DNA of 11,403 nucleotides from Collinsella sp. AF02-46-1 (GTDB lineage: Bacteria; Actinomycetota; Coriobacteriia; Coriobacteriales; Coriobacteriaceae): contig CAKXKM010000040.1 in the NCBI GenBank assembly GCA_934876235.1, positions 5,364 through 16,766 on the forward strand. Direction: 5' to 3'. The notes below the pieces were generated by a model. That model had not been told where the DNA came from. It ran no database searches and was given only the letters and a program-made list of their open reading frames with translations. Positions 7,694 through 11,403 of the stretch are shown here, piece after piece (position 1 is the stretch's first letter; every line of letters starts with the position of its first letter). The position numbers and the translations under genes were made by a program.

Positions 7694-7721
7694 TTGACAG
7701 GCTGTCAATAGGACTATCCTA
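7694..7721 (-). promoter_or_regulatory. Putative operator and promoter of the redox operon
   Basis: A perfect 15 bp dyad, TTGACAG-G-CTGTCAA (7694-7708), lies 17 bp before the GTG start. Next to it is a second dyad, TAGGA-CTA-TCCTA (7709-7721), whose minus-strand TAGGAT (7721-7716) could be the -10. The first dyad would then cover +1 to about +15, the usual place for a repressor. There is no good -35. The dyads are certain; the roles are inferred. Confidence 0.4.
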
Positions 7722-7806
7722 CGGTCTGCACACCCCCAGTGCGGCGGCAATGCGGCGAACAGCCCCGCAACACCCGCCAACGGCAGGAGAGGGGAGACTC
7801 AGTAAC

Positions 7807-7831
7807 GTCGACAACCTCGTCTGTCGACAAC
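7807..7831. repeat. GTCGACAAC direct repeat with internal dyads
   Basis: GTCGACAAC occurs at 7807-7815 and again at 7823-7831, 16 bp apart. GTCGACA (7807-7813) is also inverted against TGTCGAC (7822-7828). It lies just left of the hairpin array. Possibly a pair of protein-binding sites; no gene is visible in 7722-7845. Confidence 0.4.
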
Positions 7832-7845
7832 TAAGGCAACCGTTC

Positions 7846-8060
7846 GTCTCCATCTGTAACAGTTAGACGAGGATTCGGGTTCTAGATGTTACAGATCAAG
7901 ACAAACCTTCCGGCGGATTTTGAATGTCTCGATCTGTAACAGTAAGAGGGGTTTGGGGCCCAAGATGTTACAGATCGAGATTGAAGTCGGGGAGGGACCC
8001 CTGTGTCTCGATCTGTAACGTTTAGCCGAGATTTTGACCCGTAGATGTTACAGATTGAGA
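7846..8060. repeat. Three tandem ~80 bp hairpin units (ATCTGTAAC / GTTACAGAT)
   Basis: Three units follow one another. Each is an inverted repeat around 25-30 nt. Left-arm ATCTGTAAC starts at 7852, 7932 and 8011; right-arm GTTACAGAT starts at 7888, 7967 and 8047. Unit 2 has perfect 15 bp arms (TCTCGATCTGTAACA, 7927-7941, and 7966-7980). Unit 3 has 14 bp arms with one mismatch, and unit 1 has a 10 bp core plus GTCT ends. The loops diverge but keep an AGTTAGA/AGTAAGA/GTTTAGC start and an AGATG end. No ORF is plausible. It could be an array of operator pairs, RNA hairpins, or amplified REP-like repeats. Confidence 0.75.
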
Positions 8061-8116
8061 TGTTTGTGTCCGCGCCAGCCCCGCCCCTAGCCGTGGTCCC
8101 AAATAAACAAACCCCG

Positions 8117-8125
8117 TGGTAAACT
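8117..8125 (+). promoter_or_regulatory. Possible extended -10 of the zinc-ribbon gene
   Basis: TGGTAAACT gives a TGn extension followed by TAAACT (8120-8125), 36 bp before the ATG. No clear -35 is present. A TTGACC at 8125-8130 is too close to the start to be a -35. Confidence 0.35.
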
Positions 8126-8160
8126 TGACCGGACTGTTAATATTCCGAAAGGTACCCGTA

Positions 8161-8592
8161 ATGTCCAAGTACATCTCCGAGCTCATGTCGCCGCAGCTTA
8201 TGGGCGTCGTCTATGCCTTCGTTGGCTTTATCATCGCCCTGTATGTGCTGTCGGTCGTCTATGTGTTCATCGACGCTCGCCGCCGCGGCGCCAGCGCCTA
8301 CGTGGCATGGGGCATCATCGCCCTCATCCCGTTTGTAGGCCTCATTGCCTACTTGGTCCTGCGCCCGCACTCCTACGCGTCCGACCGCGAGGAGCAGGAG
8401 CTGGACATGGCCCTGCGCGAGCGCCAGCTTGCCCAGTACGGCACCTGCCCACAGTGCGGCGCGCCCATCGAGAAGGACTTTGTGGTCTGCCCGGTGTGCG
8501 ACACCCAGGTTCGCAACGTCTGCCCCAGCTGCCATCGCCCGCTCGATGCGCATTGGAAGGTCTGCCCCTACTGCCGAACTCGCATCCAGTAA
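8161..8592 (+). CDS. Small membrane protein: PLDc_N-like segment plus two zinc ribbons
   Basis: This 143-residue protein has two hydrophobic segments, about 12-36 and 46-67, joined by FIDARRRGAS. This resembles the two-helix PLDc_N domain found at the start of cardiolipin synthases and in small membrane proteins. A charged linker (70-92) follows, then two zinc ribbons with paired cysteines C96/C99 with C110/C113, and C121/C124 with C135/C138 (DZR type). The cysteine domain should lie in the cytoplasm, given the Arg-rich loop after the first helix only if that loop is also inside; the topology is uncertain. The ATG at 8161 is chosen because AAAGG is 8 nt upstream; an in-frame start 15 codons earlier lacks one. 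Function unknown; such ribbons often bind protein or nucleic acid. Confidence 0.85.
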   Translation: MSKYISELMSPQLMGVVYAFVGFIIALYVLSVVYVFIDARRRGASAYVAWGIIALIPFVGLIAYLVLRPHSYASDREEQELDMALRERQLAQYGTCPQCGAPIEKDFVVCPVCDTQVRNVCPSCHRPLDAHWKVCPYCRTRIQ

Positions 8593-8612
8593 CGCATCCA
8601 TCGCCGGGCCGG

Positions 8613-8642
8613 CCGCAAGCCACGGGCACGCCGCAAGCCACG
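8613..8642. repeat. 12 bp direct repeat CCGCAAGCCACG
   Basis: CCGCAAGCCACG occurs at 8613-8624 and 8631-8642, 18 bp apart, in the C-rich stretch after the zinc-ribbon gene. No gene or further structure is visible between it and the hairpin at 8689. Confidence 0.45.
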
Positions 8643-8688
8643 CGCGCCCCACACCCCGCCCCCACACGATGAAGCATGCGTAGAAAAT

Positions 8689-8719
8689 CGCCCGCCGTGC
8701 CATTAAGGTGCGGCGGGCG
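8689..8719. terminator. GC-rich hairpin between the zinc-ribbon gene and thrS
   Basis: CGCCCGCCG (8689-8697) pairs with 8711-8719, extended by two G-U and two G-C pairs to an ATTAA loop. On the plus strand only CTTGTAT follows. On the minus strand ATTTTC follows, so it is T-poor as a plus-strand terminator and slightly better for leftward transcripts. Its right arm abuts the thrS -35 region. Confidence 0.55.
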
Positions 8720-8720
8720 C

Positions 8721-8748
8721 TTGTATACCAAGGCAACCTGCCTATAAT
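8721..8748 (+). promoter_or_regulatory. thrS: Promoter of thrS
   Basis: A perfect -10 TATAAT at 8743-8748 has TTGTAT (8721-8726) 16 bp upstream as a weak -35. The predicted transcript start is near 8755, which gives a leader of only about 64 nt. Confidence 0.65.
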
Positions 8749-8792
8749 GATGCAAGTCAAAAACGCCGAGCGCATCGCACGCACTTGCATCA
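8748..8792 (+). promoter_or_regulatory. 10 bp inverted repeat at the thrS start site
   Basis: TGATGCAAGT (8748-8757) is the exact reverse complement of ACTTGCATCA (8783-8792), with 25 nt between. The left arm overlaps the -10 and the predicted start site. It is therefore more likely a DNA site for a regulator than a leader hairpin, unless transcription begins further upstream. The leader is too short for a T-box and shows none of its conserved features. Confidence 0.45.
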
Positions 8793-8818
8793 GGCATCCG
8801 AGAGGAGAAAACATACCC

Positions 8819-10582
<1,764 letters not shown>

Positions 10583-10606
10583 GGCAAACTTCATAACAAT
10601 TAACAA

Positions 10607-10640
10607 AGGCGACCGTCCATAAAGGGCGGTCGCCTATTTT
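10607..10640 (+). terminator. Intrinsic terminator 1 of thrS
   Basis: AGGCGACCG (10607-10615) pairs with 10627-10635. Three more pairs (one G-U) close an ATAAA loop. ATTTT follows. It starts 24 bp after the TAA. Confidence 0.85.
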
Positions 10641-10654
10641 CATGTCCAAATAAG

Positions 10655-10682
10655 AAAAGCCGCTGGTTGAGCGGCTTTTTTT
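10655..10682. terminator. Second terminator, bidirectional
   Basis: AAAAGCCGCT (10655-10664) pairs perfectly with 10670-10679 around GGTTG. Seven T (10676-10682) follow on the plus strand, and TTTTCTT follows on the minus strand, so it should stop transcripts from both sides. It insulates thrS from the promoter segment to its right. Confidence 0.85.
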
Positions 10683-10723
10683 GTTGCACAAAAAGGTACA
10701 GGTTTTTGTAGGGGGGTATGGAG

Positions 10724-10744
10724 ATGTACCTACTAGCAGTACAT
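10724..10744. promoter_or_regulatory. ATGTAC-N9-GTACAT dyad inside the promoter segment
   Basis: The arms 10724-10729 and 10739-10744 are perfect. The centre (10734) lies about 59 bp upstream of the predicted start, where an activator could sit. The promoter lacks a good -35, which fits activator dependence; this is inference. Confidence 0.4.
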
Positions 10745-10780
10745 TTTGCGTAATCTGGGCATACGCTGATTAATTGCTCG

Positions 10781-10786
10781 TATAAT
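10781..10786 (+). promoter_or_regulatory. -10 element of the NusG-like gene
   Basis: This is a consensus TATAAT. The positions 16-18 bp upstream read GGGCAT/GGCATA/GCATAC, which is not a -35. The predicted start near 10793 gives a leader of about 115 nt that contains the right arm of the inverted repeat. Confidence 0.6.
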
Positions 10787-10870
10787 GTCGTCTGTCGAAA
10801 GATACAAAAACCTGTACTTTTGCGACTGCGCCTAGCTGCGAGCGAGAAGCCTGTTCTAAACGCCCCTGCA

Positions 10871-10887
10871 TTTGCGTGCATCGCAAA
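10871..10887 (+). other. Leader hairpin just upstream of the NusG-like gene's RBS
   Basis: TTTGCG (10871-10876) pairs with CGCAAA (10882-10887) around TGCAT. The ribosome binding site GAGGGG (10895-10900) follows 7 nt later. It could affect translation or serve as a recruitment hairpin for the antiterminator, as in LoaP systems. The stem is short, so chance is possible. Confidence 0.35.
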
Positions 10888-10908
10888 GCCAAAAGAGGGG
10901 GCGAGAAC

Positions 10909-11403
10909 ATGGAACAGACGGCACGGCGCCAAGAGCAGCTGCCGGGCGCATTTAACGGCGCCATCACCAACAGCCAGCACGGCCGCGTCCGCTGGTATCT
11001 GGTTCACACCCCCCATGGAAAAGAGCGCGAGACCTGCGAAAAGGTTCGCCGCATTATCCCGCACGACCTGATGCAGGACGCTTTTGTGATGCAAAAGGAG
11101 TTCTGGTTTAAGCGGGACGGCGCATGGTCGCTCCAAACCAAACCTATGTACAAGGAATATTTCTTCGTCGCCACGCACGATGCCGCCGCGCTCGATAGGG
11201 CTTTGGCCCAGTTGAGCTTTGGCTGTCGCATCGCCGGCAGTAGGGAGCGGGCGTACATGCCCATGCCGGACGATGCACAGGACTGGTACCGCAGCGTGCT
11301 AGATGGCGACGGCGTGGTGCGCAACAGCGTAGCGCGCATAGAAGACGGCGTGTTGCACATAGAGCAGGGTCCCTTGGTGGGGCAAGAGGCCCGCGTTAAA
11401 AAG
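10909..11403 (+). CDS. Specialised NusG paralogue (LoaP/UpxY/RfaH-like), 3'-truncated
   Basis: The first 165 codons are present and the frame is open at the window end. An NGN domain starts at W29 (WYLVHTPHGKERETCEKVR), with the later strand PMYKEYFFVAT (79-89) where NusG has the FPGY(V/I) segment. A linker follows, and the KOW motif begins near 148 (LHIEQGPLVGQEARVKK). The protein would bind RNA polymerase and alter pausing and termination. Housekeeping nusG normally lies beside secE and the ribosomal genes rplK/rplA, none of which are here, and this gene has its own insulated promoter. A specialised antiterminator for a long downstream operon, often polysaccharide biosynthesis, is therefore likely. 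The ATG has GAGGGG 8 nt upstream. The target operon is outside the window. Confidence 0.85.
   Translation, partial: MEQTARRQEQLPGAFNGAITNSQHGRVRWYLVHTPHGKERETCEKVRRIIPHDLMQDAFVMQKEFWFKRDGAWSLQTKPMYKEYFFVATHDAAALDRALAQLSFGCRIAGSRERAYMPMPDDAQDWYRSVLDGDGVVRNSVARIEDGVLHIEQGPLVGQEARVKK

Larger units (their letters stand above)
10696..10817. repeat. 15 bp inverted repeats enclosing a promoter: candidate invertible switch
   Basis: GTACAGGTTTTTGTA (10696-10710) is the exact reverse complement of TACAAAAACCTGTAC (10803-10817), with weaker A/T-rich similarity beyond the outer ends. The 92 bp between them hold a TATAAT pointing right and another dyad (10724-10744). Each arm is also a TACA-N6-TGTA half-palindrome, so the arms could instead be paired operators. 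The arrangement resembles promoter invertons upstream of NusG-like genes at Bacteroides capsule loci. No recombinase gene lies in the window. Confidence 0.55.

Noticed and set aside
7694..7708. TTGACA on the minus strand as a -35 box of the redox operon
   Set aside because: A matching -10 would fall in the ribosome binding site and start codon region, and the sequence is half of a perfect palindrome that fits an operator better.
7846..8060. CRISPR array
   Set aside because: The units are inverted-repeat hairpins with similar, not unique, intervening sequences and an 80 bp period; there are only three and no cas genes.
8125..8130. TTGACC as the -35 of the zinc-ribbon gene
   Set aside because: The corresponding -10 would overlap the ribosome binding site at 8148-8152.
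8755..8818. T-box riboswitch upstream of thrS
   Set aside because: The leader is only about 64 nt and has no specifier loop or T-box sequence.

Overview
The window looks like chromosomal DNA from a gut coriobacterium, most likely Collinsella or a close relative. The reasons are the high GC content with G/C-rich third codon positions, a large Ig-domain surface protein ending in an LAETG sorting signal, a strictly anaerobic type three-gene FAD/Fe-S dehydrogenase operon, a threonyl-tRNA synthetase without its TGS domain, and many short palindromic intergenic repeats built on GGGAC/GTCCC. The genus is inferred from the sequence alone.

Layout. 1-2873 (+): the 3' part of a sortase-anchored surface protein made of about nine Big_4-type Ig-like domains and one Big_2-type domain, followed by an intrinsic terminator. 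2874-3215: a convergent intergenic region with several inverted repeats and the terminator of the leftward gene. 3216-4304 (-): an M24 family Xaa-Pro peptidase. 4305-4432: short palindromic repeats. 4433-7676 (-): a tightly packed operon, read from right to left, of a GlpA/LhgO-like FAD dehydrogenase with a C-terminal [2Fe-2S] domain, an NAD(P)H/FAD oxidoreductase and a DUF1667 cysteine protein. Together these probably pass electrons from glycerol-3-phosphate or a 2-hydroxy acid to a carrier. 7677-8160: a divergent intergenic region with a putative operator and three tandem copies of an approximately 80 bp hairpin unit. 8161-8592 (+): a small membrane protein with two zinc ribbons. 8819-10582 (+): thrS, with its own promoter and two terminators in series. 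10683-10908: a promoter region enclosed by a perfect 15 bp inverted repeat. 10909-11403 (+): the start of a specialised NusG paralogue (LoaP/UpxY/RfaH-like), cut by the window end.

The most interesting signal is the right end. A -10 element (TATAAT) lies inside a 92 bp segment bounded by 15 bp inverted repeats, directly upstream of a NusG-type antiterminator gene and just after a bidirectional terminator. This is the architecture of the phase-variable invertible promoters that precede upxY genes at Bacteroides capsule loci, here in what appears to be an actinobacterium. Inversion cannot be shown from one sequence. Other points worth checking are the three-unit hairpin array at 7846-8060, the exact 504 bp two-domain super-repeat in the surface protein, and the inverted repeats around the M24 gene.
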